7,281 nt of DNA, from assembly GCA_018400545.1 (NCBI GenBank), contig JAGYLT010000112.1, positions 1-7,281 of the forward strand. Direction: 5' to 3'. Below are positions 7,190-7,281 of the stretch, one piece after another. This DNA comes from Bacteroidales bacterium. GTDB lineage: Bacteria > Bacteroidota > Bacteroidia > Bacteroidales > 4484-276. Position 1 is the stretch's first letter. Each line of letters begins with the position of its first letter. The notes beneath the pieces are model-generated. The model worked only from the letters and a program-made list of their open reading frames with translations. It searched no databases and was not told the DNA's origin. Both the position numbers and the translations under genes were made by a program.

Positions 7190-7281
7190 AGTTCTAAAAT
7201 TTTAGCGAAATTAATAAAAGGCAGGGAATTGTTATGTCTTTATTGGAGAACTGTTTTGATAACTTCTCCGGATTTTCATGC
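7190..7281. other. Right-edge spacer, probably intergenic
   Basis: No gene is firmly supported in these 92 bases. Besides the palindrome at 7194-7205, there is an imperfect inverted repeat with 6-base arms GGAGAA (7245-7250) and TTCTCC (7264-7269) around a 13-base loop. A plus-strand ATG at 7234 opens a 16-codon frame to the edge (MSLLENCFDNF...), with AGGGA a few bases before it; it could be the start of a divergent gene. A minus-strand frame is also open from the edge to a TAG at 7194-7196 (about 28 codons). Neither can be judged without the flanking sequence. Confidence 0.35.
7194..7205. promoter_or_regulatory. 12-bp perfect palindrome just before the TerB-like gene
   Basis: CTAAAATTTTAG is a perfect palindrome ending 4 bases before the ATG at 7189. 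It could be an operator for a dimeric regulator or a leader element. It is A/T-rich in an A/T-rich spacer, so chance is quite possible. A weak -7-like element (TAATTTCG on the minus strand, 7206-7213, one mismatch to TAnnTTTG) abuts it. Confidence 0.25.

Overview
The window looks like a piece of Bacteroidota chromosome. This rests on weak Shine-Dalgarno signals before most genes, a TAnnTTTG-type -7 element before the pump operon, and the general character of the proteins (efflux lipoproteins with short lipoboxes, a LolD-like ABC ATPase tail). The phylum call is an inference from these traits. No rRNA, tRNA, mobile element or CRISPR array was seen.

Layout from left to right. Positions 1-155 hold the last 50 codons of a plus-strand ABC transporter ATPase. 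A short convergent gap (156-275) follows. All remaining recognised genes lie on the minus strand. Positions 276-6048 form a compact tripartite RND efflux operon, transcribed right to left: periplasmic adaptor (membrane fusion protein, 4876-6048), then the inner-membrane HAE1-type RND pump (1694-4873), then the TolC/NodT-type outer-membrane factor (276-1697). The adaptor and pump genes are 2 bases apart, and the pump and outer-membrane-factor genes overlap by 4 bases. Upstream of the operon and in the same direction are a metal-dependent cyclase/kynurenine-formamidase-like hydrolase (6137-6778) and, 15 bases before it, a small TerB-like protein (6794-7189). The right edge (7190-7281) is probably intergenic and carries a 12-bp palindrome and an imperfect hairpin.

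The three pump genes should encode one machine. The adaptor is a lipoprotein anchored to the inner membrane that links the proton-driven RND trimer to the outer-membrane channel, itself a lipoprotein, so that compounds taken up from the periplasm or inner-membrane leaflet are expelled outside the cell. The proton-relay residues of the pump are all present and no frame is broken, so it looks functional. No TetR, MarR, AraC or two-component regulator lies in the window. The cyclase and TerB-like genes are visibly more AT-rich than the pump genes and look like a separate two-gene unit of unknown role.

Nothing here is clearly a new biological system. The points most worth checking are the cyclase/TerB-like pair, the altered substrate-gating loop of the pump, and the single strong ribosome binding site placed before the outer-membrane-factor gene.
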